64,000 bases of DNA from Clostridium_AW sp040797845 (GCA_040797845.1 JBFNFA010000004.1:215228-279227); one strand, 5' to 3'. Shown: positions 18,040 through 26,880, counted from the stretch's first letter. A program made the numbers and translations. Notes: generated from the letters alone by a model not told the origin.

Positions 18040-18147
18040 CTAACATCTGCAGCAATGTCTAAAATTAAACAAGCAAAATAAAATTCTAAATAAGAATATT
18101 AAAAATATTAGCCAGAAAATAAATATGAATATAAACCCACAAAACAT
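18040..18147 (-). CDS. Small hydrophobic peptide with Cys-rich tail, 35 aa
   Basis: I do not recognise this family. The 35-residue peptide starts MFCGFIFIFIFW, is almost wholly Phe/Ile/Leu through residue 20 (one membrane helix), and ends NFRHCCRC. Five of 35 residues are Cys, four of them in the last eleven residues or in the helix end. The ribosome site is strong: CAGGAGGTG ends eight bases before the ATG. A minus-strand terminator follows immediately. The short gene therefore looks like a complete transcription unit. The tail suggests metal or redox chemistry at the membrane face, or palmitoyl-like modification; all of that is inference. Confidence 0.55.
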   Translation of the reverse strand: MFCGFIFIFIFWLIFLIFLFRILFCLFNFRHCCRC

Positions 18148-18225
18148 ATAAAACACCTCCTGGTGAATAAAGGCTAATACTAGTTTAGTATATTATATGT
18201 TAAGTAATACAACTTGTTACATGCA

Positions 18226-19122
18226 TTATTTAGTGTTGTAAGAGAATTCGATGTTGAGTCTTTCAGTGATGTCTTTATTTAAATTTTTATTATATGACGT
18301 AAAATTTCTAGAATTTTCTGTTTTTATTACTGGCAATTCTATTATCATTACTGTCCCTTTTCCATATACGCTTTTAGCTTTAATAGTACCTTTATGCAAT
18401 TCAACAAGAGATTTAACTAGAGATAATCCTATACCAGAACCATCTATACCCTTAGATGAAGGTTTGCCAACTTGGGTAAATCTATTAAAGATATCTTTTA
18501 AATCATCCTTTTGTATACCACAACCTGTATCTTTTACTATAATTATTACTGAATCTTTTCTATCCTTTATAATCACTTCAACGAGTCCACCAGGTTTAGT
18601 AAATTTAACTGAGTTAGAAATTAAGTTGAGCATAATCCTTTCTATTTTTTCTGGATCACAGGCAATGATTTTTTCCTCAACATTTGTATCGAAAATTAAA
18701 CAAATTGACTGATCTTCAATATAATTTGCTACTGAAGAAACTATGTCTTCTACGATGCTTATAATATTATAGTTACCAAAATTTAAATTATAGTAACCAC
18801 TTTCAATTTTGGATAAATCTAATATATCATTTATCATTTTAATCAATCTAAATGAATTTTGTTTAATACTATTATAATAATCTTTCTTTTTTAATTTAGA
18901 TAAATTAATCTCATCATTTATATCCATATTTAACAATTGAATAGCACCTAATATTATATTAACAGGTGTTCTTAACTCATGTACAATGTTTGTAAAAAAT
19001 TCTGCTTTAATATTATCCAATCCATCTAAATTAGCATTGATTATATCATCAATAGATACAGTGTTACTATAGGAATTGTACAACACATCTTTCTCCGACT
19101 CGATTTTATCAACCATATACAT
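18226..19122 (-). CDS. Orphan soluble histidine kinase
   Basis: This 298-residue kinase has no membrane segment. It has a short N-terminal region (1-35), H-box FFTNIVHELRTPVN (His48), N-box LISNSVKFTKPGG and G-boxes KDTGCGI and GSGIGLSLVKSL. ATG 19122 follows GGGGGG at 19130-19135 with seven bases between. No response regulator is nearby. It is a paralogue of the membrane kinase at 16700-17560 and is encoded convergently to it. Without a sensor domain its input must come through the N-terminal region or a partner protein. Confidence 0.9.
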   Translation of the reverse strand: MYMVDKIESEKDVLYNSYSNTVSIDDIINANLDGLDNIKAEFFTNIVHELRTPVNIILGAIQLLNMDINDEINLSKLKKKDYYNSIKQNSFRLIKMINDILDLSKIESGYYNLNFGNYNIISIVEDIVSSVANYIEDQSICLIFDTNVEEKIIACDPEKIERIMLNLISNSVKFTKPGGLVEVIIKDRKDSVIIIVKDTGCGIQKDDLKDIFNRFTQVGKPSSKGIDGSGIGLSLVKSLVELHKGTIKAKSVYGKGTVMIIELPVIKTENSRNFTSYNKNLNKDITERLNIEFSYNTK

Positions 19123-19297
19123 ACTACAACCCCCCAAAGCATTGAAACATAATTACAATATTCTATACGAACAATAAAAATCCTTTAATTAAATGTAAAA
19201 AGTTAGAAAATATTCTTATATAATTGCATTTGCTTTTTTAAAGTGATATATTTTTAATAGTTTATAAAATATATAAAACCTTAGGAGTAATGCAATA

Positions 19298-19891
19298 ATG
19301 AATATATATTTAGTGAGGCATGGAGAAACAGATAATAATTACAATAAGATTTATTATGGGAAAATAGATTGTAGCTTAAATAATAATGGAAGATATCAAG
19401 CATCCATAATAAAGAATAGAATTGAAGAAATAAATTTTGACAAGGTTTTTACTAGTGAAATGAAAAGAGCTAAAGAAACAGCTCATATTATATTAAATGA
19501 CAGTAAATATGAATTGATAGAAGATGAAAGACTTAATGAAATGAATATGGGAATATTTGAGGGAAAAGATCATAAGGAGTTAGAAGAAAATTATTCAGTA
19601 GAATGGAAGAGTTGGTGTAATAATTGGAAAGAATATAAAATACCTGATGGGGAAAGTTATATAGAATTTTATGAGAGAGTTAAAGACTTCTTTGAGGAAA
19701 TACTAAGAGGAGAAGAGAAAGATATTCTAGTGGTTGCTCATGGTGGTGTTATGAAAAGTATTTATTCATACATACTTGGGGAAAACTTAGATATTTTTTG
19801 GAAGATTAGCAGTAGAAATGGAGATATAGCCTTAATAAAATATGAATATGGCAATATTTATATAGATTCTATAATACCAGTAGAAATTTAA
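19298..19891 (+). CDS. cobC: Alpha-ribazole-5'-phosphate phosphatase
   Basis: The 197-residue histidine phosphatase (phosphoglycerate mutase superfamily) has the RHG motif at residues 7-9 with the phospho-acceptor His8, the second conserved Arg in SEMKRAKETA, a catalytic Glu in MNMGIFEGKDHKE, and the second catalytic His in VVAHGGVMK. It removes phosphate from alpha-ribazole phosphate or adenosylcobalamin phosphate at the end of cobalamin assembly. General phosphoglycerate mutase-like enzymes look alike, but cobU and cobS follow directly, which supports this role. AGGAG lies upstream of the ATG. Confidence 0.87.
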   Translation: MNIYLVRHGETDNNYNKIYYGKIDCSLNNNGRYQASIIKNRIEEINFDKVFTSEMKRAKETAHIILNDSKYELIEDERLNEMNMGIFEGKDHKELEENYSVEWKSWCNNWKEYKIPDGESYIEFYERVKDFFEEILRGEEKDILVVAHGGVMKSIYSYILGENLDIFWKISSRNGDIALIKYEYGNIYIDSIIPVEI

Positions 19892-19915
19892 TATTTAATA
19901 GGAGAGTGAAACAAC

Positions 19916-20464
19916 ATGAGTAAAATTATTTTGGTTACTGGAGGAGCAAGAAGTGGCAAAAGTACTTTTGCAGAAAATTTATTAAAAGGCAATGATGATG
20001 TTCTTTACATCGCTACTTCTATAATTACAGATGATGAAATGGAGGATAGAGTAAAAAAGCATATAGAAAGAAGAAATCATAATTGGGAGACATACGAAGG
20101 ATATTTAGATTTACATAAAGCCTTAGAGAAAAGCAAAAAAAATTATATATTACTTGATTGTGTAACCATAATGACCACTAATATAATGTTTAGTGAGGAT
20201 AAAGATTTAGAAGAAATAAGCATGGAAGAAGTGGATAAAATTACAGCTAAAATTAAAGATGAATTTTATAAGCTCATAACTAAAGCAAAAGAAATGAATA
20301 AAACTTTAGTTATGGTTACTAATGAAGTTGGTTTGGGAGTAGTTCCTCCTACAAAGTTAGGAAGAATTTTTAGAGATGTATCAGGTTTTGTAAATCAGTA
20401 TATTGGAGGTTTAAGCGACGAAATTTACTTAGTATGCTGTGGTCAGCCATTAAAAATCAAATAG
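19916..20464 (+). CDS. cobU: Adenosylcobinamide kinase / guanylyltransferase
   Basis: This 182-residue bifunctional enzyme phosphorylates adenosylcobinamide and transfers GMP to it, activating the corrinoid for nucleotide-loop assembly. The P-loop GGARSGKS at residues 9-16 is diagnostic, followed by YIATS, RR-x4-W-TYEG in the guanylylated-His region (HIERRNHNWETYEG), LLDCVTIM, and TNEVGLGVVP...FRDVSGFVNQ. A good ribosome site (AGGAGAGTG) precedes the ATG. It sits between cobC and cobS, eleven bases before the latter. Confidence 0.96.
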   Translation: MSKIILVTGGARSGKSTFAENLLKGNDDVLYIATSIITDDEMEDRVKKHIERRNHNWETYEGYLDLHKALEKSKKNYILLDCVTIMTTNIMFSEDKDLEEISMEEVDKITAKIKDEFYKLITKAKEMNKTLVMVTNEVGLGVVPPTKLGRIFRDVSGFVNQYIGGLSDEIYLVCCGQPLKIK

Positions 20465-20475
20465 GAGTGACATAA

Positions 20476-21234
20476 ATGAAAGAGTACTTTTTAGATTTAT
20501 TACTTATGATACAATTCTTAACTAGATTACCAGTAAAAAAAAGCCTTCCCTGTGATAGTAAAAATTTTAGAGATGGAAGTGCTATGTTACCTTTGGTAGG
20601 GTTAATTATTGGATCGATACAATGGTTAGTTTATTATTTGTGTATAAAAATATTTCCGGCGAATATTACAGCCATATTTGTACTAGCTATAGGCATAATA
20701 CTTATGGGATGTCTTCATCAAGACGGATTTGGAGATATATTTGATGGTTTTTTTTCCTTTAAAGGAGATAAAGAAAAAATAATTGAAATAATGAAGGATA
20801 GTAGAATTGGAACCTATGCCACAGTAGCTTTAATGTTTGATATATTAATAAAGTATGCTTCTTTATCTTTTATTATTTCAAAAGGAATGGGCAGTGTTAT
20901 AATAGTTGCCCCTATAATTAGCAGATTTACACTAGTATTATTATTTTTAATAGGAAAGAATGCAAAACCAAAAGGAACGGGAAATTTATTTATAGGAAAT
21001 ACTTCAGTAGGACACTTTATTATAAGTCTTAACATTGCTGCAATCTCCTCCTTTTTATTAGTGGGGGTAAGATACGGTATTTATTCAATATTAGTATCAT
21101 TGATAGTTACTTTATTATTTTTAAGACTATGTAATAATAAAATTGGTGGAATAACAGGAGACTGCCTTGGAGCAAACAATGAATTTGTTGAGTTGGCGGT
21201 ATTTGTATTATTCACAGCACTTTTAAATAAATAG
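20476..21234 (+). CDS. cobS: Adenosylcobinamide-GDP ribazoletransferase
   Basis: CobS is an integral membrane enzyme joining adenosylcobinamide-GDP to alpha-ribazole (or its phosphate) to give adenosylcobalamin (phosphate). The 252 residues contain FLTRLPV near the N-terminus, then about six to seven hydrophobic helices. The catalytic acidic motif LHQDGFGDIFDGF is near residue 80, followed by DSRIGTYA, and GGITGDCLGA near the end. It ends the cobC-cobU-cobS unit, with a terminator 34 bases after the stop. No cobT gene is present in this unit. Confidence 0.96.
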   Translation: MKEYFLDLLLMIQFLTRLPVKKSLPCDSKNFRDGSAMLPLVGLIIGSIQWLVYYLCIKIFPANITAIFVLAIGIILMGCLHQDGFGDIFDGFFSFKGDKEKIIEIMKDSRIGTYATVALMFDILIKYASLSFIISKGMGSVIIVAPIISRFTLVLLFLIGKNAKPKGTGNLFIGNTSVGHFIISLNIAAISSFLLVGVRYGIYSILVSLIVTLLFLRLCNNKIGGITGDCLGANNEFVELAVFVLFTALLNK

Positions 21235-21267
21235 TTAAAGCTTTGGATGCATTTTTGAATTTAGCTT

Positions 21268-21311
21268 AAAACCCATTAGAATTAATTTATAAAATTCTAA
21301 TGGGTTTTAAA
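21268..21311 (+). terminator. Terminator after cobS
   Basis: The 16-bp arms AAAACCCATTAGAATT and AATTCTAATGGGTTTT are perfect inverted repeats around a 9-nt loop, ending in a T run. Confidence 0.88.
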
Positions 21312-21361
21312 TTTTAATGAGTATATTTTTGAAATAATTGACGGAATATTTAGAAAATAAA

Positions 21362-21422
21362 TTGACAAGATATTTCCAAAGAGTTAAAATAATGTTAGTT
21401 TATTTAGTATACTAAATAAACT
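21362..21422 (+). promoter_or_regulatory. Promoter and 26-bp palindromic operator of the FAD dehydrogenase operon
   Basis: A -35 TTGACA (21362-21367) and -10 TAAAAT (21385-21390) are 17 bases apart. Directly downstream, 21397-21422 is a perfect 26-bp palindrome made of AGTTTATTTAGTA and its reverse complement. Its core TAGTATACTA fits the GntR-family operator pattern (GT...AC). A repressor bound there would block the start site. The GntR/FadR-type regulator at 26948-27670 is the obvious candidate. A second, 14-bp palindrome TTTATCTAGATAAA is at 21499-21512. The rest of the 334-base gap holds nothing else I can identify. Confidence 0.78.
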
Positions 21423-21568
21423 TAATAAACCAGTTCTAAGTACCTATGCTTTTTAATATAATTTTATAAACTTTAAAGTAATAGTCTATAAAAAATTATT
21501 TATCTAGATAAAATATATATCTTTATTTATCTAGAAAAGGTTTAAGAATACAGGAAGAGGTGAATAAA

Positions 21569-23023
21569 ATGCAAAAACAATATGACGTAATCATTATTGG
21601 CTCAGGAGTAGTTGGTAGCGCAATTGCAAGAGAACTTTCCAGGTATGAACTTAAAATAGGTGTATTAGAAAAAGAACAGGATGTAGTGTGTGAGACAAGT
21701 GGACGAAATAGTGGGGTGCTTCATGCTGGATTTAACAACAGACCAGGAACCCTCATGGCTAAATTTTGTGTAGAAGGATGCTTAGGTTTTGACAAGATTG
21801 CAGAAGAGCTTAATATACCTTTTAAAAGAACGGGGAAGCTCGTAACGGGTTTTGATGAAGATGATATAAAAGTATTAAACGAGCTAAAGGAACAGGGAGA
21901 TAGAAATGGTGTTCCAGGTTTAGAAATTGTACCTTCAGAAAGAATTAAAGAATTGGCACCCTATGTAGAAGGAAAAGCGGCATTATATTCTCCCATGACA
22001 GGAGTATTAGATCCATTTATATATACCATTGCATTAGCTGAAAATGCATGTGAAAATGGTGTAGATTTTTATTTAGGTAGAGAGGTAGTAGGTATTGGGA
22101 AAAAAGAATCATGCTATGAAATTACCACGAATAAGGAAACTTATCATACCAGATGGGTAATTAATAGTGCGGGATTGAATTCTGACAAAATAGCAAGAAT
22201 GATTGGTATTACAGATTACACAATCTATCCATGTAGAGGAGAATATTTTATTCTTGACCAAAAAGCAGGTGAATTTCTTGAGATCCCAGCATATCCGGTT
22301 CCTAATAAGAAGGAGGGAGGCTTGGGAATACATCTTACTCCTTCAATTCATGGCAATGTATTTATTGGACCTAGTGCCCAATATATTGATGAAAATGATG
22401 ATTATTCAGCAACACAAGAGATTATGGACATGCTTATAAGAGAAGGCAGAAAAATATTACCACAGATAAAAAGAGAACATTTTATTAGAAACTTCTCAGG
22501 AATTAGACCGAAGTTGGTAGGTAAAGAAAAAGGCGGATATGCAGACTTTGTGATAGAAGAAAGAAATGAAGTACCAAATATAATTAACTTAATTGGGATC
22601 GAGTCTCCGGGATTAACTTCTGCAGTTCCCATTGCAAAATATGTATTAGAAAAAATTAAAAACAAGGAAAACTTAAAAGAGAATAAAGATTTCAATCCTA
22701 GAAGGGAAGGGATATTAAAATTTTCGGAGCAATCTGAGGAAAAACAGGCTGAGCTCATAAAACAAAACCCAGACTATGGAGAAATTATCTGTAGATGTGA
22801 GATGATTACAAAAGAAGAAATTTTAGAAGCCATAAATAACACATTAGGAGTAGACACGGTAACTGGCATTAAGTATAGAACAAGAGCCACGATGGGAAGA
22901 TGTCAAGGTGGATATTGTCAAACTAGAATTACAGAACTTATTATGAAAGAAAAGAATAAAAAAATAGATGAAGTAACTTATTTAAGAGAAAAGGGAAAAA
23001 TGTTTTTAGGGGGCGTAAGATAA
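21569..23023 (+). CDS. FAD-dependent dehydrogenase, GlpA/LhgO-like, with C-terminal Fe-S domain
   Basis: The 484-residue protein begins with the FAD-binding motif VIIIGSGVVGSAIAREL, carries a D-amino-acid-oxidase-type domain (about 5-365) with GRNSGVLHAGFNN, and ends with a BFD-like [2Fe-2S] domain (about 400-470) with CRCEMI and GRCQGGYC. Known relatives are the anaerobic glycerol-3-phosphate dehydrogenase and 2-hydroxyglutarate oxidase families. The absence of glycerol kinase or facilitator genes nearby, and the presence of glutamate dehydrogenase, leave the substrate open. ATG 21569 follows AGGAAGAGG; a GTG three codons earlier is inside that site. It overlaps the next gene by one base. 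Confidence 0.85.
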   Translation: MQKQYDVIIIGSGVVGSAIARELSRYELKIGVLEKEQDVVCETSGRNSGVLHAGFNNRPGTLMAKFCVEGCLGFDKIAEELNIPFKRTGKLVTGFDEDDIKVLNELKEQGDRNGVPGLEIVPSERIKELAPYVEGKAALYSPMTGVLDPFIYTIALAENACENGVDFYLGREVVGIGKKESCYEITTNKETYHTRWVINSAGLNSDKIARMIGITDYTIYPCRGEYFILDQKAGEFLEIPAYPVPNKKEGGLGIHLTPSIHGNVFIGPSAQYIDENDDYSATQEIMDMLIREGRKILPQIKREHFIRNFSGIRPKLVGKEKGGYADFVIEERNEVPNIINLIGIESPGLTSAVPIAKYVLEKIKNKENLKENKDFNPRREGILKFSEQSEEKQAELIKQNPDYGEIICRCEMITKEEILEAINNTLGVDTVTGIKYRTRATMGRCQGGYCQTRITELIMKEKNKKIDEVTYLREKGKMFLGGVR

Positions 23024-24264
23024 TGAAAGCAATACTAAAGGATGCAGTCATCATTGGAGGAGGCCCAGCAGGACTTGCAGCAGCTTTAAAGCTAAAAGAG
23101 AAAGGCATAGAAGACATTTTGATATTAGAAAGAGAAAAAAAACCTGGTGGAATACTAAGGCAATGTATTCACGATGGTTTTGGCTTAGTAAGATTTAAAG
23201 AAGCACTTAGCGGACCTGAATATGCAAACCGATTTATAGAAAGGATGGAAGAAGCTAATATTCAAATACAAACAGAAGCCACTGTAACAAATCTTACAAA
23301 GGACAAGGAGGTTACAGTAGTTACAAGAGATGGACTTAAAAAATATAAAGCCAAAGCAGTTGTATTAACAATGGGATGTAGAGAAAGAACCAGAGGAGCT
23401 ATTAGCATACCTGGAACAAGACCAGCAGGTGTGTTCACCGCAGGTGTAGCTCAAAGCTATATCAATTTAAAAAATATAATGGTAGGAAAAAGAGTAGTGA
23501 TACTAGGTTCTGGAGATATCGGACTTATAATGGCAAGAAGACTTACATTAGAAGGAGCAAAGGTACTCGCAGTAATAGAAAAACTACCTTATCCTAGCGG
23601 ATTGCCTAGAAATATACAACAATGTCTAAATGACTACGATATTCCCCTATATTTGAATCATACAGTAACAAACATAAAAGGAAGAGAGAGGTTGAAGGCT
23701 GTAACTGTAAGTGAAGTAGATGTAAATGGACAACCTATTAAAGGGACAGAAAAGGAATATGAATGTGACACATTGATACTGTCTGTTGGACTTATTCCAG
23801 AAAATGAATTATCCCTTAAAGCTGGAGTAGAACTTGATGAAAGAACAAAAGGTCCGATTGTAGATGAAAATCTACAAACAAGTGTTGAAGGAATTTATGC
23901 AGCTGGAAATGTTCTTCATGTGCATGATTTAGTGGATTTTGTATCTGATGAGGGAGAAAGATTAGCAGAAGCAGCAGTAAAATATATAAAAGATGAAAAA
24001 CAAAATGGAAATAAAATTTTAATAACAACGGATAAGACTATTAACAATGTAGTTCCACAAAGAATAAGTGGAGAACAAGACGTAGAGCTATTCTTAAGGG
24101 TAAGTAGACCTTCTAGGAATGGAACAATAGAAATCAAACAGGGTGAAGAAGTAATTAAAGCAAAGAAGTTTAATAAATTAAATCCAGCAGAGATGATACA
24201 CATAATATTAAAAAAAGAAGATATTATTAACAAGGAAAATATTAAGGTGGTGGTAGCTCAATGA
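23023..24264 (+). CDS. FAD/NAD-dependent oxidoreductase partner subunit
   Basis: This 413-residue protein has an FAD-binding motif GGGPAGLAAALKL near residue 12, a central NAD-binding motif ILGSGDIGLIMARRL near 160, and the C-terminal GIYAAGNVLHVHDLVDFVSDEGERLAE flavin motif, so it is a two-dinucleotide-binding flavoprotein of the pyridine-nucleotide-disulfide group. It lacks the redox CxxC pair of thioredoxin reductases. With the upstream dehydrogenase and the downstream DUF1667 protein it forms a three-gene cassette widespread in clostridia and Thermotogae, where it probably passes electrons between the FAD dehydrogenase and NAD. It is translationally coupled at both ends. Confidence 0.85.
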   Translation: MKAILKDAVIIGGGPAGLAAALKLKEKGIEDILILEREKKPGGILRQCIHDGFGLVRFKEALSGPEYANRFIERMEEANIQIQTEATVTNLTKDKEVTVVTRDGLKKYKAKAVVLTMGCRERTRGAISIPGTRPAGVFTAGVAQSYINLKNIMVGKRVVILGSGDIGLIMARRLTLEGAKVLAVIEKLPYPSGLPRNIQQCLNDYDIPLYLNHTVTNIKGRERLKAVTVSEVDVNGQPIKGTEKEYECDTLILSVGLIPENELSLKAGVELDERTKGPIVDENLQTSVEGIYAAGNVLHVHDLVDFVSDEGERLAEAAVKYIKDEKQNGNKILITTDKTINNVVPQRISGEQDVELFLRVSRPSRNGTIEIKQGEEVIKAKKFNKLNPAEMIHIILKKEDIINKENIKVVVAQ

Positions 24265-24623
24265 AGAAGGAGATAACATGTATAATTTGTCCTAACGGGT
24301 GTGAATTATCTGTAGATTCAGAAGGAAAGAATGTAAAAAGTATAAATGGAGCTTTGTGTAAAAGAGGAGAAGAATATGTAATACAAGAAATACAAGACCC
24401 TAAAAGAACAATTGCATCACTAATAAAAGTAAATAATGGTGAAATGCCACTTGTTAGCGTAAGAACAACAAAGGCTATTGCTAAAGACAAAATATTTGAT
24501 ATTATAGAAGAAGTTAAAAAATTAGAAATTAATGCACCTATAAAAGTTGGTCAGGTAATTATTGAGAACATTCTTGGTCTTGGTTCAGACATTATTGCTA
24601 CAAGTTCTGTGGATAAGAAGTAG
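24261..24623 (+). CDS. DUF1667 Fe-S protein of the dehydrogenase cassette
   Basis: The 120-residue protein matches DUF1667. It has CIICPNGCEL at residues 7-16 (C7, C10, C14) and C33 in NGALCKRGEEY, a spacing like the N-terminal Fe-S cluster site of molybdopterin oxidoreductases, followed by a small globular part. It regularly accompanies the two flavoproteins encoded upstream and is presumably their electron-transfer subunit. The start overlaps the upstream stop by four bases (ATGA). Confidence 0.85.
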   Translation: MKKEITCIICPNGCELSVDSEGKNVKSINGALCKRGEEYVIQEIQDPKRTIASLIKVNNGEMPLVSVRTTKAIAKDKIFDIIEEVKKLEINAPIKVGQVIIENILGLGSDIIATSSVDKK

Positions 24624-24640
24624 ATTTAGGAGATGAAATT

Positions 24641-25906
24641 ATGATTGTTGAAGAGTTGAATCCGCTTAGAAATGTACAAAAAATAATTAAGGAAACTTGT
24701 AGAAACTTAAACTTAAGTGAAAGTGTTTATAAATTAATTAAAGAACCTGATAGGGTAATAGAAGTTAACATTCCAGTTAAAATGGATGATGGATCTATAG
24801 AAGTGTTTAAAGGATATAGAAGTCAACATAATAATACACTGGGGCCTACAAAGGGTGGTATTAGATTTCATCAAGGAGTAAATTTAGATGAAGTAAAAGC
24901 ATTATCAATATGGATGACCTTTAAATGTGCTATAGCTAATATTCCTTTTGGTGGAGGAAAAGGAGGAATTATAGTAGATCCTAAAACATTGTCCAAAGGT
25001 GAATTAGAAAGATTAAGTAGAGGGTATGTTGAAAAACTTTATGAAATTTTAGGTGAAAATCTAGACATTCCAGCTCCAGATGTAAACACAAATGCTGAGA
25101 TAATTGCCTGGATGGCAGATGAGTATAACAAACTTTCAAGGGGAAATGCTTGGGGAACTTTTACTGGTAAGCCAATAGCATTAAATGGTTCTAAGGGTAG
25201 AAATGAAGCCACAGGCTTAGGTATAGCTATAGTTCTTAAAGAGGCTTTAAAAAAGCTAAATAAAAGCCTAAATAATTCTTCTATAGCAATTCAAGGCTTT
25301 GGAAATGTAGGAAGTAATGCTGCTCTTTGTATAGAAAATTTAGGCGGAAAAATAGTTAGTATAGCAGAATGGCATAGAGAAAAAGGATTTTATGCTATAC
25401 ATGATGAAAGAGGATTAAATATTAAAAAATTAATAAGCTATTTTAATGAAAAAGGAACATTGATTGGATTTCCAGGAAGTTCTGAAGTAAAAGAAGAAGA
25501 ATTTTGGAGTTTGCCTGTAGATGTGTTAGTGCCTGCAGCTTTAGAGAATTCTATAAATATTAATAACGCTAACTCAATAAAGGCAAAATTAATTTGTGAA
25601 GGAGCTAATGGTCCACTTACACCTGCAGCTGATGACATGTTGAAGAGAAAAGGAATAGAAGTTACACCAGATATATTAACTAATGCAGGCGGAGTTATAG
25701 TATCTTATTTTGAATGGGTACAAAACCTAGATAACTATTACTGGAATGAAGAATGTGTTAAGGAAAAAGAAGAAGAGTTCTTAGTAGATGCCTTTAACAA
25801 TGTTTGGTTGATAAAAGAAAAATTTAATTGTACTATGAGAAATGCTGCCTATATGTATGCTATAAGCAAGTTGGCAGAAGCAATGAAGTATAGAGGTTGG
25901 TATTAA
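24641..25906 (+). CDS. gdhA: Glutamate dehydrogenase (Glu/Leu/Phe/Val family)
   Basis: The 421-residue enzyme interconverts glutamate and 2-oxoglutarate plus ammonia. Seen are GPTKGGIRFHQGV, the catalytic Lys region MTFKCAIANIPFGGGKGGI, APDVNTNAEIIAWMADEY, the nucleotide-binding GFGNVGSNAA, and CEGANGPLTPAADDML. The Rossmann motif and length fit the hexameric NAD-type enzyme of clostridia. Closely related branched-chain amino acid dehydrogenases are shorter. A ribosome site AGGAGATG precedes the ATG. It lies 17 bases after the DUF1667 gene, so it is part of the same operon. This suggests the oxidised product of the upstream dehydrogenase, or its electrons, feed glutamate metabolism. Confidence 0.92.
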   Translation: MIVEELNPLRNVQKIIKETCRNLNLSESVYKLIKEPDRVIEVNIPVKMDDGSIEVFKGYRSQHNNTLGPTKGGIRFHQGVNLDEVKALSIWMTFKCAIANIPFGGGKGGIIVDPKTLSKGELERLSRGYVEKLYEILGENLDIPAPDVNTNAEIIAWMADEYNKLSRGNAWGTFTGKPIALNGSKGRNEATGLGIAIVLKEALKKLNKSLNNSSIAIQGFGNVGSNAALCIENLGGKIVSIAEWHREKGFYAIHDERGLNIKKLISYFNEKGTLIGFPGSSEVKEEEFWSLPVDVLVPAALENSININNANSIKAKLICEGANGPLTPAADDMLKRKGIEVTPDILTNAGGVIVSYFEWVQNLDNYYWNEECVKEKEEEFLVDAFNNVWLIKEKFNCTMRNAAYMYAISKLAEAMKYRGWY

Positions 25907-25920
25907 AAGGGGGACTTTTT

Positions 25921-26859
25921 ATGGAACTTTTAACTGCTTTTGGCAGTATATTTAGTATTGTTATAATGATATCTATTGGATACTTTTTGACCCAAAAAAA
26001 ATGGATTGATAACTCAGGAGCTCAATTACTTTCGAAAATCGTTATAAACGTATCCCTACCAGCTATGATGATTAATAATCTTATGAACGATTTTGATAGG
26101 GAGAAACTTTTAAGTCTGGGGAGAGGGCTTATAGTTCCGTTTCTTTCCATAGCTTTTACTTATTTATTGGGTAAGATATTTATAAAAATTTTTAATATTA
26201 CTCCCAATAGACGTGGATCTTTTTTATCTATGTTTTTCGTGTCTAATACTATATTTATTGGATTACCAGTTAACCTAGCTTTATTTGGACCAGAAAGTAT
26301 TCCTTATGTTTTGCTATATTATATAGCTAATACTACATTCTTTTGGACTATAGGAGTTTTTGAAATAAGTAAAGATGGAAAAGGTGAATCCAAGTCATTT
26401 TTATCCATGACTACTATAAAAAGAATATTTTCACCTCCTTTAATGGGATTTATAGTAGCTATAATATTGATACTTCTAGCTATCCCCGTACCTAAATTTA
26501 TAATGGATACTTGCAAATATCTAGGGAATACAACTACTCCTCTATCTATGATGTTTATAGGGAATACAATATATCATGTAAATTTAAAAGGAATGCGTTT
26601 TGATAAAAATGTTTGGGGTATTCTATTGGGAAGATTTATAATATCACCTTTAATGGTAGTATTGCTATGTAAAGTTTTTCCTTTGCCTGGACTTATGACA
26701 AAAGTATTTATTATTCAAGCTGCTATGCCAGTAATGACTAATACAGCTATAGTATCTAAATTTTATGACGCAGATTATGAATATGCTGCTATCATGATCA
26801 CTATAACCACTGTATTAAGTTTATTTATAATCCCTATATATAAAATACTTCTTCAATAA
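25921..26859 (+). CDS. AEC (auxin efflux carrier) family transporter
   Basis: The 312-residue protein is almost entirely hydrophobic, with about ten membrane helices in two repeats. It shows the family hallmarks IVINVSLPAMMINN, SNTIFIGLPVNLALFGPE and QAAMPVMTNTAIVSKFYDADYE. Bacterial members include malate and other organic-acid carriers. The start is the ATG at 25921 with AAAAGGGGG upstream; the reading frame extends back into gdhA but without a ribosome site. As last gene of the dehydrogenase-gdh operon, it may move the organic acid handled there. Confidence 0.88.
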   Translation: MELLTAFGSIFSIVIMISIGYFLTQKKWIDNSGAQLLSKIVINVSLPAMMINNLMNDFDREKLLSLGRGLIVPFLSIAFTYLLGKIFIKIFNITPNRRGSFLSMFFVSNTIFIGLPVNLALFGPESIPYVLLYYIANTTFFWTIGVFEISKDGKGESKSFLSMTTIKRIFSPPLMGFIVAIILILLAIPVPKFIMDTCKYLGNTTTPLSMMFIGNTIYHVNLKGMRFDKNVWGILLGRFIISPLMVVLLCKVFPLPGLMTKVFIIQAAMPVMTNTAIVSKFYDADYEYAAIMITITTVLSLFIIPIYKILLQ

Positions 26860-26880
26860 AATCTATAGCTATAAATAAGA

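Noticed and set aside
22203..22758. Open frames on both strands within the FAD dehydrogenase gene
   Set aside because: They are composition-driven shadows of a well-supported coding sequence.
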